Shown here in pieces: positions 8,696 through 16,718 of a stretch of DNA of 64,000 nucleotides. How positions within the stretch are numbered: the first letter of the stretch is position 1; every line of letters begins with the position of its first letter. The position numbers and the translations under genes were made by a program. Origin of the DNA: Streptomyces hygroscopicus (GTDB taxonomy: Bacteria; Actinomycetota; Actinomycetes; Streptomycetales; Streptomycetaceae); contig CP018627.1 in the NCBI GenBank assembly GCA_002021875.1, positions 1,798,001 to 1,862,000 of the forward strand, given 5' to 3'. The notes below the pieces were generated by a model that saw nothing but the letters and a program-made list of their open reading frames with translations, ran no database searches and had not been told where the DNA came from.

Positions 8696-8727
8696 TGATC
8701 CGAGGTGTGCCGGACACCTTCGGATCA
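8696..8727 (+). promoter_or_regulatory. Inverted repeat ending on the sigma factor start codon
   Basis: Arms TGATCCGAGGTGT (8696-8708) and ACACCTTCGGATCA (8714-8727) pair along their whole length with a single bulged base and a 5-nt loop. The right arm ends on the A of the ATG at 8727 and no ribosome-binding site is visible. It could be an operator for divergent control of ctaD and the sigma gene, or an RNA hairpin hiding the start codon. Confidence 0.6.
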
Positions 8728-9323
8728 TGAGCACCGACGACGCCTTCGACGCCGCCTACCGTGAGCATTACTGGGCGGTCAGCCGTTTTGTGGCACGGCG
8801 GCTGGACGACCAGGCATGGGAGGTCGAGGAAGTCGTCGCCGAGGTCTTCGCGGTGGCCTGGCGGCGCCGGGCCGAACTGCCCGGGTCGCCACTGCCATGG
8901 CTGTACGGGGTGGCCCGGCACTGTCTGGCCAACACCGTGCGCGGCAAGGGCCGTTACCGCAGGCTGCTGGCCAAGCTGGGCCACCACGAGGTGACGCGCG
9001 GTGGGCGCACCGTGGCGAGCCCGGACGCGGAACGGCCGGGCTCCTGGGTGCTGGAGGCGCTGTCCCGGCTCGCCGAGGCCGACCAGGAGGTGCTGCGGCT
9101 GACGGCGTGGGAGGAGCTGACCGTCGAGGAGCTCGCCATCGTGCTGGGGTGCGGCCGGTCCGCCGCGGCGATGCGGCTGCACCGGGCACGGCGGCGGCTG
9201 CGGGAGCAGATAGAGACCCCGCGCCGGGACGACCGGGTCTCGCTGGGGTGCACGAGCGGCAAGGGCGACATGGCCGGCTGGGCTGACAGGGCCGACAAGG
9301 CCCACAAGGATGGACACGCATGA
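8727..9323 (+). CDS. ECF-type RNA polymerase sigma factor
   Basis: 198 aa. Region 2 spans about residues 7-65 (FVARRLDDQAWEVEEVVAEV, LPWLYGVARHCLANTVRGKG). Region 4 spans about 108-165 (LSRLAEADQEVLRLTAWEEL, then ELAIVLGCGRSAAAMRLHRARRRL). A tail of about 30 charged residues follows. The start codon lies in the arm of an inverted repeat with no RBS, so it may be leaderless. Its stop overlaps the next start as ATGA, coupling it to a membrane protein that probably controls it. Promoter targets are not evident in the window. Confidence 0.9.
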   Translation: MSTDDAFDAAYREHYWAVSRFVARRLDDQAWEVEEVVAEVFAVAWRRRAELPGSPLPWLYGVARHCLANTVRGKGRYRRLLAKLGHHEVTRGGRTVASPDAERPGSWVLEALSRLAEADQEVLRLTAWEELTVEELAIVLGCGRSAAAMRLHRARRRLREQIETPRRDDRVSLGCTSGKGDMAGWADRADKAHKDGHA

Positions 9324-10303
9324 CCGACGAACTGGATCTGCTCCGCGAGGCCAACCCCGTGTCCGCCGACACCGGCCCCTGGCGGGACCGGCCGCTGGAC
9401 GCGCGCGCCGAGCTGCTGCTGCGGCGGCTGCCGTCCCGGGACCGGGGGCGCCGTACCGTCCGGCGCGCGGTCTGGAGCCTGGAGGCCGTGGCGGCCGCGA
9501 CGATCCTCGCCCTCGCGCTGACCGTCTCGGGCACCGGCTCCCCCTCCGCCGTGGCCGCGTCCAGGCCGCTGCCGCTGGTGGCGCATGCCTCCCGGGCGGA
9601 CGTATCGCTGACCGAGATCGTCCGGCGGGCGCGGGCCGCGGCCGAGAGCTCCGCCGAGAAGAGCAGGAGGGGCAGCCATCTGCGGACCTGGTCGCTGAGC
9701 ATGGAGTCGGGGAAGGACGCGGTGACTCTTCCGCAGGAGTCCCTGACCCGCTGGAAGCCCGACGGCAGCGGTTCGCTCCTGGAAGTGGCCGTCGATCCGC
9801 GCCACCCGGACCGCCCGGTGATCGCCGACGGTACGCCGCCACGTGCGGTCCACGACGGCAAGGTGCTGCGCGAGGCGAAGTATCCGGCCGGTATCAACGG
9901 GGCCAACGAGAGCTACTTCGAGGATCCTCCGGCCGGGGCCTCGGCACTGCGCGCCTATCTCGCCGTCTGGTCCCCGGGCGCGGACGACGACCCGGCGGAG
10001 CTGATCTCGGCCATCGAGGCGTTTCTCGAGGTGTGGACTCCCGGTCCGCGCCAGCGGGCGGACATCGTGGCCCTGCTGTCCCGGATCGAGGGGCTGCGCC
10101 CGGCGGGCAAGGTCACCGACCGGCTCGGCCGGGTGGGGCAGGCGTTCCGGTTCACCCCCGCTTCCTCCGGGATGAGGTACCTGATCGTCCTCGATCCGGA
10201 CGACGGCAACGTACTGGACGTCGAGGAGACCATCACCCGGGACGATCCGGAGTACAAGCTGAAGGCGGGCGACGTGATGTCGTACAAGGCGTGGGTGTCC
10301 TGA
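9320..10303 (+). CDS. CU044_5270-type membrane protein, likely sigma partner
   Basis: 327 aa. A cytoplasmic N-terminus of about 50 residues, one membrane segment (about 53-78) and an external domain of about 240 residues ending DDPEYKLKAGDVMSYKAWVS. This matches the CU044_5270 family, which in actinomycetes is regularly encoded directly after an ECF sigma gene, as here with a 4-bp overlap. By position it may act as the anti-sigma or sensor partner, although the N-terminus has no zinc-binding anti-sigma motif (no HxxxCxxC). The external part resembles lipoprotein-like beta-rich sensor folds. Exact role unproven. Confidence 0.8.
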   Translation: MTDELDLLREANPVSADTGPWRDRPLDARAELLLRRLPSRDRGRRTVRRAVWSLEAVAAATILALALTVSGTGSPSAVAASRPLPLVAHASRADVSLTEIVRRARAAAESSAEKSRRGSHLRTWSLSMESGKDAVTLPQESLTRWKPDGSGSLLEVAVDPRHPDRPVIADGTPPRAVHDGKVLREAKYPAGINGANESYFEDPPAGASALRAYLAVWSPGADDDPAELISAIEAFLEVWTPGPRQRADIVALLSRIEGLRPAGKVTDRLGRVGQAFRFTPASSGMRYLIVLDPDDGNVLDVEETITRDDPEYKLKAGDVMSYKAWVS

Positions 10304-10354
10304 TCGATCGGGCGCGAGGGCGCCGAGCGGGCCACGGGTCGCCCCGGGCGGGCG

Positions 10355-11143
10355 TCAGCCGCCGTCCCGCTGGCAGTGGGGGCACCACAGGCTGGTCCGC
10401 CCCGCGATCCGGCCGCGCCGCAGCGGATGGCCACAGCGGGGGCAGTGCGGGTCCGGGTCGTCGCGCTGTCCGGTGAGCCAGTCCGGGTCGTCCGGCACCC
10501 GCCCCGCCCGCACCGAGGCGCGCAGGACCTCGCGTATCGCGGTGTGGAGCCGTTCGTGCTCGTCGTCGGTCAGCGCGTTGGCCGGCCGCTGCGGATGGAT
10601 CCGGGCCCGCCACAGGATCTCGTCGCCGAGCAGGTTGCCGAGCCCGGCGATCACGGTCTGGTCGGTCAGCGTGGCCTTGACGCGTCCGCGCCGCCCCGCC
10701 AGCAGCCGGTCGAGATCGGCCCGGCTCAGGGAGAGCGCGTCCGGGCCCTGATCGCCGAGGATCCGGTCGACGTCGGCGTCGGTGGCGGCGAGCCAGATGC
10801 CCTGGAGTTTGCGCTGGTCCTCGTAGCCGAGGCGGTGGCCGTCGTCGAGGTCGAAGGCGACGCGCTCGAACCGGCCGCCCGGTTCGGAGTCCGCCCCGCA
10901 GACCAGCCGCCCGGTCATGCCGAAGTGCACCACGACCGTGGGCCCGTCGGTGGGGGCGATCAGCCACTTGCCGTGGCGGCGCGGCGCGGCGAAGCGGCGG
11001 CCCTTGAGATCGCGCTTCAGCCGCTGCGCGGTCACCCCGTGCAGCACGCCCGCGTCGGCGACCTCCGCCCGCTCGACGCGGTGGCCCTGGGCGCAGGAGG
11101 CCAGCGTTCGCCGGAACCCCTCGACATCCGGTAGCTCGGGCAT
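10355..11143 (-). CDS. Fpg/Nei family DNA glycosylase
   Basis: 262 aa. The N-terminal MPELPDVEGFRR carries the P2 nucleophile and E3 of the family. The helix-two-turn-helix region reads VIAGLGNLLGDEILWRARIHP, and a C-terminal zinc finger has CPRCGH and CPHC pairs. The enzyme excises oxidised bases and cleaves the abasic site. It is convergent with the sigma/CU044_5270 pair and divergent from the SpoIIE phosphatase. A second gene of this family lies at 34842-35708. The sequence alone does not decide between formamidopyrimidine and endonuclease VIII specificity. Confidence 0.93.
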   Translation of the reverse strand: MPELPDVEGFRRTLASCAQGHRVERAEVADAGVLHGVTAQRLKRDLKGRRFAAPRRHGKWLIAPTDGPTVVVHFGMTGRLVCGADSEPGGRFERVAFDLDDGHRLGYEDQRKLQGIWLAATDADVDRILGDQGPDALSLSRADLDRLLAGRRGRVKATLTDQTVIAGLGNLLGDEILWRARIHPQRPANALTDDEHERLHTAIREVLRASVRAGRVPDDPDWLTGQRDDPDPHCPRCGHPLRRGRIAGRTSLWCPHCQRDGG

Positions 11144-11226
11144 AGCGTCAGGCTACGCCCGGGGCCTCCGTCGCGCGTTACGGAGAACCACCCCCTTAGC
11201 GGCTTTCATCGGATAAGGTCCAAGTT

Positions 11227-12372
11227 ATGCGATTCATACGCTTCGCCCCGGGGGCGAGCGGTCGCAGCCATACGCTGTTCGCGGTCACACGGTGTCTGCC
11301 GTTCCTGGTCCTGGCGACGGTGCTCAGCATTGAGCTCTCCCCCGCGCACACCCTCTACACCGGCCCCCTGCTCTCCCCGGCGCCGGCGCTGGCGGCGGTG
11401 ACCATGGGGCCGTTCGGCACCGGCGGGGTGGCGCTGCTGGCCACCACGGTGAGCGCGATCACCGCCACCCACAACAACGTCTGGGGCAGCGAGATGGTGT
11501 ACGCGAATCTGCTGGCCCTGCTGGTGGTGGCGCTCGCGAGCGTGGCGACCAGCGCGGTGCGGGTGCGCCGGGACCGCGAGCTGGCCCAAATCCGCCGGAT
11601 CGCCGAGGTGTCCCAGAACGTGGTGCTGCGGCCGCTGCCCGCCCGGATCGGTGTCGTGAACACCGCCAGCGTCTATTTGGCGGCCGAGCGCGACGCGCAG
11701 ATCGGCGGGGACCTCTACGAGGCGATGTGCACCCGCTACGGAGTGCGGCTGATCGTCGGCGATGTGCGGGGAAAGGGGCTGGCCGCGGTGCGGTCCGCCG
11801 CGGCCGTGGTGGGCGCCTTCCGGGAGGCGGTGCACTACGAGCAGGACCTGGCCGAGGTGATGCACCGCTGTGCGGCCGCGCTGGCGCGCGAGTACGAGCT
11901 GCTGGACCGCTCCCAGCTCCAGGACCCGCAGGAGCTGGAGGAGCAGTTCGTCACCGTGCTCCTCGCCCAGGTGTCGGACGAGTCGCTGGTCGAGCTGATC
12001 AACCGCGGGCATCCGCCGCCCCTGGTGATGCGCGAGCACAAGGTGCGCGCCCTGGCCCCGGCGCGCCCGCTGCCGCCGCTCGGCCTCGAGGAGTTCCTCA
12101 GCCCTCCCCCGATCTGCGTCGAGACCTTTCCGTTCCTGCCCGGTGACCGGCTGCTGCTGCACACCGACGGCGTGGCCGAGGCCCGCAACCACTACAACGA
12201 GTTCTTTCCGCTGCACCGGACCATGGAGACGCTGGACGGCGCCACCCCGGGCGAGTACCTGGACCGGCTGCGCCACGCCCTGGTCCGGCATGCCGAGGGA
12301 CGGCTGGCGGACGACGCGGCCATGGTCCTCATCGAGCGGGCCACCGGCGGCGCGCGGCGGCCGTTCCGCTGA
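11227..12372 (+). CDS. Membrane-anchored SpoIIE-type PP2C phosphatase
   Basis: 381 aa. Three hydrophobic segments in the first 112 residues anchor it in the membrane. The cytoplasmic PP2C-like domain (about 135-372) keeps the metal-binding and catalytic set: IGGDLYEA with D162, VGDVRGKG (D179), NRGHPPPL, LHTDGVAEAR and ADDAAMVLIE. In Streptomyces such proteins dephosphorylate anti-anti-sigma factors in partner-switching control of stress sigma factors. No kinase or STAS gene is adjacent, so the partner is encoded elsewhere. The start is ATG 11227 with only a weak upstream purine run. Confidence 0.92.
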   Translation: MRFIRFAPGASGRSHTLFAVTRCLPFLVLATVLSIELSPAHTLYTGPLLSPAPALAAVTMGPFGTGGVALLATTVSAITATHNNVWGSEMVYANLLALLVVALASVATSAVRVRRDRELAQIRRIAEVSQNVVLRPLPARIGVVNTASVYLAAERDAQIGGDLYEAMCTRYGVRLIVGDVRGKGLAAVRSAAAVVGAFREAVHYEQDLAEVMHRCAAALAREYELLDRSQLQDPQELEEQFVTVLLAQVSDESLVELINRGHPPPLVMREHKVRALAPARPLPPLGLEEFLSPPPICVETFPFLPGDRLLLHTDGVAEARNHYNEFFPLHRTMETLDGATPGEYLDRLRHALVRHAEGRLADDAAMVLIERATGGARRPFR

Positions 12373-12642
12373 GCGGACATCCACCGTGCCATCGGCCCGC
12401 GTTGGCCAACCCGGCATGGGTTGACGCCGTCGCGGAGCGCGACGACACTGTCAGGGACGGTCACGATTGTCAGTGCCCACCGTGCGGAATCCCCGCTCAG
12501 GTGGGTCATCGGCCCCGGCTCGCTGACAGGCAACCCTTCTCCCGCGACGGGGTGCCCCCGGGTGACGACCAGGTTCCGTCGGTGTGGACGGGACAAGCGC
12601 GGTCTCGCTGCCTCGCGAGCCCCCGATGATGGGATCGGTGAG
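12373..12642 (+). other. Gene-free stretch, probable leader and promoter region
   Basis: No convincing gene. The open frames here lack codon bias and family resemblance. A possible promoter is TTGACG at 12421 with a weak -10 at 12444-12449 (GACACT) 17 nt later. The stretch probably drives the leader peptide and the downstream transferase gene. Confidence 0.4.
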
Positions 12643-12783
12643 ATGCCCAGGACCGACAGCGACGAGGACTGCGCCCGTCGGCGTCCCCGGCCGTGGTCCC
12701 CGCTCCGCCGTCGCCACCTCCTGACCAGGCGTCTGCACATCGATCTGCTGCGCATCTGCAGCGCCGCCAGTCCAGCCGGCTGA
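12643..12783 (+). CDS. Putative Cys-containing leader peptide
   Basis: 46 codons from ATG 12643 to TGA 12781-12783. The C-terminal part LLTRRLHIDLLRICSAAS matches the recurrent actinobacterial 'putative leader peptide' signature (RR-x-HIDLLRxxS/C). Such short frames lie in the 5' leaders of genes for sulfur and thiol metabolism, and cysteine-responsive attenuation through Cys codons is documented in mycobacteria. Two Cys codons are present, one near the middle and one in the signature (ATC TGC AGC). The next gene, 152 bp downstream, is a glutathione-transferase-like enzyme, which fits a thiol theme. The longer frame starting at 12421 is unlikely to be the real start. Confidence 0.6.
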   Translation: MPRTDSDEDCARRRPRPWSPLRRRHLLTRRLHIDLLRICSAASPAG

Positions 12784-12814
12784 ATCGACGCGGTCACCGA
12801 GCGCGGCCCAGCGC

Positions 12815-12837
12815 GCCGGGCTCGGGTGTGTCCCGGC
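12815..12837 (+). promoter_or_regulatory. Hairpin between leader peptide and transferase gene
   Basis: GCCGGG and CCCGGC pair across an 11-nt loop 32 nt after the leader stop codon. It is a candidate element whose folding could depend on ribosome position; no competing structure was worked out. Confidence 0.3.
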
Positions 12838-12935
12838 ACCGCCCCGGCGAACGCCCCGCGCGGGCTTCCCTTCCGTTGCGCCATCGGCGCCGCCCAGACC
12901 GGCGGGCCGGGGCTCCGTCCTTGCCTTGGAGAGCC

Positions 12936-13781
12936 ATGTCCGAGACGTTTCCGGTCAGTTCAGGTCCTGCCGCTCTTCTCGACCCCGACCCCTGCTCGCC
13001 CCGCCCCCGGATCGCCCCGCCCACTCCGCCGCACCGCTTCCGCAGCCGCATCGGCGTCGACCTCGCCGGTGGCTTCTATCCGGTGCCGCATCGCTATCGG
13101 CTCTATCTCTCCGCGAGCTGTCCGCTCTCGCTGCGCGTCTCCATCACCCTCGATCTGCTCGGGCTGCGGGACACCGTCGCCACCACCCTCGTCGGGCTCC
13201 CGGACGACACCCCCGAAGCGTTCGCCGCACTGCGCGGGGCCTACGAGGCCACCTGGCACCGCTACGGCGGACCGGTGGACGCGCCCGCGCTGTGCGACGG
13301 CTGGACCGGACGCGTCGTCAGCAACCACACGCCCGACATCCTGCGCGACCTCGCCGGCCACCTGAGCGACCACGGCGGACCGGGACGTCCCCGGTTGCGC
13401 CCGGCGCCCCGCGCCGCGGACATCGACGCCCTCCGTGAACTCCTCGACGAGGACATCACCCACGCGGCGCGGCAGGCCGGGACGGCGCGCGAGGCGGAGT
13501 GCCGGGACGCCGCGCTGGAGCGGCTGCTGACCGCCCTCGGCCGACTCGACCGCAGGCTCGCGACCGCGCCGTACGCACTGGGGGACGAGCTGACCGCCGC
13601 CGATGTGGACCTGTGGGTGGCCCTCGTCCAGCTCGACACCGAGCACCGGCTCCGCCTGGACGCCGACGCCGCCCAGCGGGTCTCCCGCCATGGGCGGCTG
13701 CGCGCCTATGTGCGGCGGCTGCACGCCCATCCGGCCTTTCACACCACGATTCCGGAGGCCCTCCAGGACGACGTGTCCTGA
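12936..13781 (+). CDS. Glutathione S-transferase C-terminal domain protein, quinone-reductase-like
   Basis: 281 aa from ATG 12936 with RBS GGAG 5 nt upstream. It resembles the Gto/ECM4/YqjG group (glutathionyl-hydroquinone reductases): an N-terminal region with HRYRLYLSASCPLSLRVSI in the place of the active-site Cys segment, then an all-helical C-terminal domain ending with LGDELTAADVDLWVALVQLD. The Cys in SASCPLS is in the position of the catalytic cysteine (the family motif is CPWA-like). Actinomycetes use mycothiol rather than glutathione, so the true thiol partner is open. A Cys-containing leader peptide precedes it. It converges on the Mut7-C gene across a shared terminator. Confidence 0.75.
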   Translation: MSETFPVSSGPAALLDPDPCSPRPRIAPPTPPHRFRSRIGVDLAGGFYPVPHRYRLYLSASCPLSLRVSITLDLLGLRDTVATTLVGLPDDTPEAFAALRGAYEATWHRYGGPVDAPALCDGWTGRVVSNHTPDILRDLAGHLSDHGGPGRPRLRPAPRAADIDALRELLDEDITHAARQAGTAREAECRDAALERLLTALGRLDRRLATAPYALGDELTAADVDLWVALVQLDTEHRLRLDADAAQRVSRHGRLRAYVRRLHAHPAFHTTIPEALQDDVS

Positions 13782-13800
13782 GCTCGCGCCCAGGACCAGG

Positions 13801-13834
13801 CGCCCTGCCCGGCGGCTCCGCTCAGGGCAGGGCG
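13801..13834. terminator. Bidirectional terminator
   Basis: A perfect 10-bp stem CGCCCTGCCC / GGGCAGGGCG with a 14-nt loop. It lies between two convergent genes and overlaps the last codons of the minus-strand Mut7-C gene. Confidence 0.75.
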
Positions 13835-14565
13835 GGCCGGGCGTCGCCGAACTCGTCCATCGCCCCGGCCACGATGGCCTCCAGCCGGGCGTGGTGGGCG
13901 CCACGCCAGTAGACCCGCTCGCAGACCGTGCAGCGGGCGAAGACCTCGTACGTGCGCCGGGTGCCGTGCTGGAGCAGCTCCCGGACCGACTCCTTGTCGG
14001 CGTCCTCCAGCGGGCCGTTGCAGGCGGTGCAGCGGGTCCAGGGCGCGAGGCTCGGAGTGAACCGGCCGAGGACGTCCCGCAGTTGCTCATCGGGGCGGTC
14101 GCTGTAGACATACGCCCCGGCCCACAGCTCACGGCGGCGCAACAGCCCCCGGTCGCGGGAGAGCAGCACCCGGCGCTGGGCGGCGGAGCGCGCGGCGAGC
14201 TCGGGGTCGCCGATGTCCTCGCTCTCGTACGCGGCGTCCACGCCCAGCAGCCGCAGCCGGCGCGCGAGCGTGCCCAGGTGCACATCGAGCAGAAAGCGCA
14301 GCGGGGCGCCCGGCACCCGCTGCGGACGGACGACCGGATGGACCTCCACGGTCTCCCCCGCGCTCGGCACATGCGAGACGGCGGTCTCCTCGCCGTTCAC
14401 CACCAGCCGGCCGACCTCGGTGAGCGGGACCCCGAGCGACTCGACGACATGGCCGAGGGTGGAGGCGCCGTCGGTGACCACGGCCGTCCAGGGCCGGCGC
14501 CGCTCCTGGACGGCGAAGAATCGCAGTTCAGGAGCGAGACTGAGATGGATCTCGGGTCCGTTCAC
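13822..14565 (-). CDS. Mut7-C RNase domain protein with N-terminal ubiquitin-like domain
   Basis: About 247 aa from GTG 14565; a longer frame to 14649 exists, but its extra residues look non-coding. The first 80 residues are ThiS/MoaD-like (IHLSLAPELRFFAVQERRR, LVVNGEETAVSHVPSAGETV). The rest is a Mut7-C/PIN-like nuclease domain (RFLLDVHLGTLARRLRLLGV, RVLLSRDRGLLRRREL) followed by a zinc ribbon with CTAC and CTVC pairs. The arrangement is typical of actinobacterial Mut7-C proteins, which are presumed RNases of unknown substrate. It is transcribed with or after the BrkB gene, 144 bp upstream. Confidence 0.85.
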   Translation of the reverse strand: MNGPEIHLSLAPELRFFAVQERRRPWTAVVTDGASTLGHVVESLGVPLTEVGRLVVNGEETAVSHVPSAGETVEVHPVVRPQRVPGAPLRFLLDVHLGTLARRLRLLGVDAAYESEDIGDPELAARSAAQRRVLLSRDRGLLRRRELWAGAYVYSDRPDEQLRDVLGRFTPSLAPWTRCTACNGPLEDADKESVRELLQHGTRRTYEVFARCTVCERVYWRGAHHARLEAIVAGAMDEFGDARPALP

Positions 14566-14709
14566 ACCGCCAGCATGCCAGGCGCGCCCGGCCCGGGGCG
14601 ACGGCGTTTCGGGTCCGGCCCCGGGCTTGACGATCATGGAAGCGACCACCGGCGGGAGGCGTCGCGCCAGGGTTCGCGGGCCACTCCCGCGTGATCGTCG
14701 GCCGGGGCG

Positions 14710-15570
14710 TCAGTCCGCCGGTGGGGCCGCTTTGGCCCGGTCGCGCCGCCGCTTGCGGCGCCATGCCACCATCCGCAGATACTCCTCGTACAGCACCCGG
14801 CCCAGCAGCGCACCGCCGAAGACCACGAATCCGACTCCGACCAGCCAGGACTGGACGACCAGGACGGTGCCGACCGGGCCGTAGGAGACGGCGTTGGAGG
14901 CGATCAGCGGGGAGAACACCAGCTGGGAGAAGACCCGCAGCCCCAGCAGCCCGACGCCGGTGGCCAGCGCGCCGGGCAGCAGGGCGCCCCAGCTGATCCG
15001 CCCACCGAGCAGCAGCCGCTGCGACCACCAGAAGAACAGCACCGTGCCCAGCACCGCCACCAGCACCCGCGAGATGCCGGGCTCCAGATGCGCGGAGAGC
15101 AGCAGATAGCAGATCAGCCCCACGAACCACACCAGATGGCGCCAGGCGGTGTGCCAGCGGCCGGCCGGAAGCTCCCACACCTTCTCGTAGCCGACCTGCA
15201 GCACCGTGCCGAAGCGCAGGCTGAAGACGGCCAGCGTCGCCAGACCGAAGGCGGTGGTGGACTCCAGCGCCTGCTTGGGCGGGGCGAACAGCTCCTGCAC
15301 CTCGTCCCGCGAGGTCGAGGAGAGCCCGAGGCCCTCGGCCAGCCACTGGGCGAAACCGAGCCGGTTCACCGGATCCGCCGCCGCGACCACGATCAGCAGG
15401 GGCACCAGGGTGAGAAAGCCCAGGGCGGCGAAGCCCATCGCGCGGTGCAGCAGCTCGAAATCACTGCCCCGCCGCCATCCGCGTCCGATCGCGGACCGGT
15501 GGAACGCGTCCTCCAGCCGCCGCCACCACCTGGGCCCCCGGGAGCCGGACGCGGACCGATGCTCGGACAT
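14710..15570 (-). CDS. YihY/BrkB family integral membrane protein
   Basis: 286 aa with six hydrophobic segments from about residue 45 to 265. A basic N-terminus and a Lys/Arg-rich C-terminus (AWRRKRRRDRAK) would both lie in the cytoplasm. Family features include the LTLVPLLIVVAA region and the LLPGALATGVGLLGLRVFSQ segment. The family was once called ribonuclease BN in error; its function is unsettled (transport or envelope role proposed). The 245 bp upstream contain an AT-rich patch around 15765-15800, a likely promoter. Confidence 0.88.
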   Translation of the reverse strand: MSEHRSASGSRGPRWWRRLEDAFHRSAIGRGWRRGSDFELLHRAMGFAALGFLTLVPLLIVVAAADPVNRLGFAQWLAEGLGLSSTSRDEVQELFAPPKQALESTTAFGLATLAVFSLRFGTVLQVGYEKVWELPAGRWHTAWRHLVWFVGLICYLLLSAHLEPGISRVLVAVLGTVLFFWWSQRLLLGGRISWGALLPGALATGVGLLGLRVFSQLVFSPLIASNAVSYGPVGTVLVVQSWLVGVGFVVFGGALLGRVLYEEYLRMVAWRRKRRRDRAKAAPPAD

Positions 15571-15815
15571 ACACCCACTCCCCTACCGGCGCCACCGGCT
15601 CAGCCCCCGGCAGGCGGGAACGCGCGCCGGGCGGCGCGCGCGCCGCGGGCCCCCCTCGGCAGGGGTGTCGGTCAGTACGGGTACGGGTGTCGGCCGGGCT
15701 TGTCCATCCATGCCTGGTACGCCTCGGCACCCATCTGCGCTGGACGCCCCGCGGTTCGATCGTTTTGTCCAGGAAATTTTCGTTTGATCCAGATTACCCG
15801 CCGAGCGCCGGCCTC

Positions 15816-16718
15816 TCACGCCGTGGCCATGACCGGGGCCCCGCTGTCCGCGTCGATGACGCTGACCCGGACGGCGGGCTCGCGCACCGTGTCCAGGCTG
15901 GCCGCGGCGTCCACAGCGAAGAGCACCAGAACGGGCCTGGCGGCCGTGCCGCCACCGTGCACCCCGGCGAACTGGAGGATGCGCCAGCCGCCGTCGTCCC
16001 AGTGGTCCAGCAGCGCGGAGCGCACCACGCGGGAGGCGCTCTGCCAGGCGCGCGAGCGCTCCAGCAGTTCGACGGTCGCGGCGACCGGGACCGCCGCCGG
16101 GGCACCGGCCGCGGCGAGCGGATGTCCGGTCGCGGCGAGGGGGTGTCCGGTCGCGGCGAGGGGGTGTCCGGCGATCCGCAGCCGCAGTCGGCGCAACGGC
16201 ATTCGCCAGCGGCGGTCCGGATCGGCGGAGAGGGCCGTCAGGGCCGCCGCCGCGGCCAGGACCAGGCACAGCGCCGCGGCCGGACGGCGGGCCGCCGCGG
16301 TCCACCAGGGCTGCTGGGCCAGGGCCGCCGCGACCCCGCCCGCGAGAACCGCGGCGGCGCGGACGAAGGCGCGCCAGGTGAGGGGGGCGTCCTGCCGTGC
16401 CGTACAGCCGCAGGAGGAGCCGGGCGCGGCGGCGTGGGCGTAGCCGAGATAGCCGAGGAAGCCCGCGCCGAGGAGGGCTGCCGCCGCTCCCGGGAGCGGA
16501 GTGGCGGGCGGCGCCAGCAGCGCGGCGGCGAGGAGGAGTTCGACCGCGCCGAGGGCGCGCAGGACGAGCGCGGCCCGGCCGCCGTCGCGCAGCAGCCGTG
16601 CGAGCGCGGTACGGGGCGCCTGCCGGGCGGTGCCCCGGCCGAACAGCTTGCCCGCCCCGGCCGGTCCGAGCACCCCGGCGAGCACCAGCGGGGCGAGGGC
16701 GCAGACCAGGGCGCTCAC
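15816..16718 (-). CDS. MauE/DoxX-like membrane protein with C-terminal extension
   Basis: 300 aa from GTG 16718, overlapping the stop of the Tat-protein gene (GTGA). The first 160 residues hold four membrane segments of MauE/DoxX type (LVLAGVLGPAGAGKLFGRG, AALVLRALGAVELLLAAALL) with a Cys pair SSCGC near residue 100. Then comes a seven-residue repeat GHPLAAT and a soluble domain of about 110 residues ending DADSGAPVMATA. MauE assists disulfide formation in methylamine dehydrogenase. Here it closes an operon whose first gene encodes a 16-cysteine protein, so a thiol-redox role is plausible but inferred. Confidence 0.75.
   Translation of the reverse strand: MSALVCALAPLVLAGVLGPAGAGKLFGRGTARQAPRTALARLLRDGGRAALVLRALGAVELLLAAALLAPPATPLPGAAAALLGAGFLGYLGYAHAAAPGSSCGCTARQDAPLTWRAFVRAAAVLAGGVAAALAQQPWWTAAARRPAAALCLVLAAAAALTALSADPDRRWRMPLRRLRLRIAGHPLAATGHPLAATGHPLAAAGAPAAVPVAATVELLERSRAWQSASRVVRSALLDHWDDGGWRILQFAGVHGGGTAARPVLVLFAVDAAASLDTVREPAVRVSVIDADSGAPVMATA
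16111..16173 (-). repeat. 21-bp tandem repeat in the MauE-like gene
   Basis: Three 21-bp copies encode GHPLAAT-type heptapeptides in frame between the membrane and soluble parts. They form a flexible linker that could vary in copy number between strains. Confidence 0.8.

Noticed and set aside
10311..10324. GGCGC-GAGG-GCGCC hairpin between the CU044_5270 and Fpg/Nei genes
   Set aside because: Only a 5-bp stem, expected by chance at this GC content.
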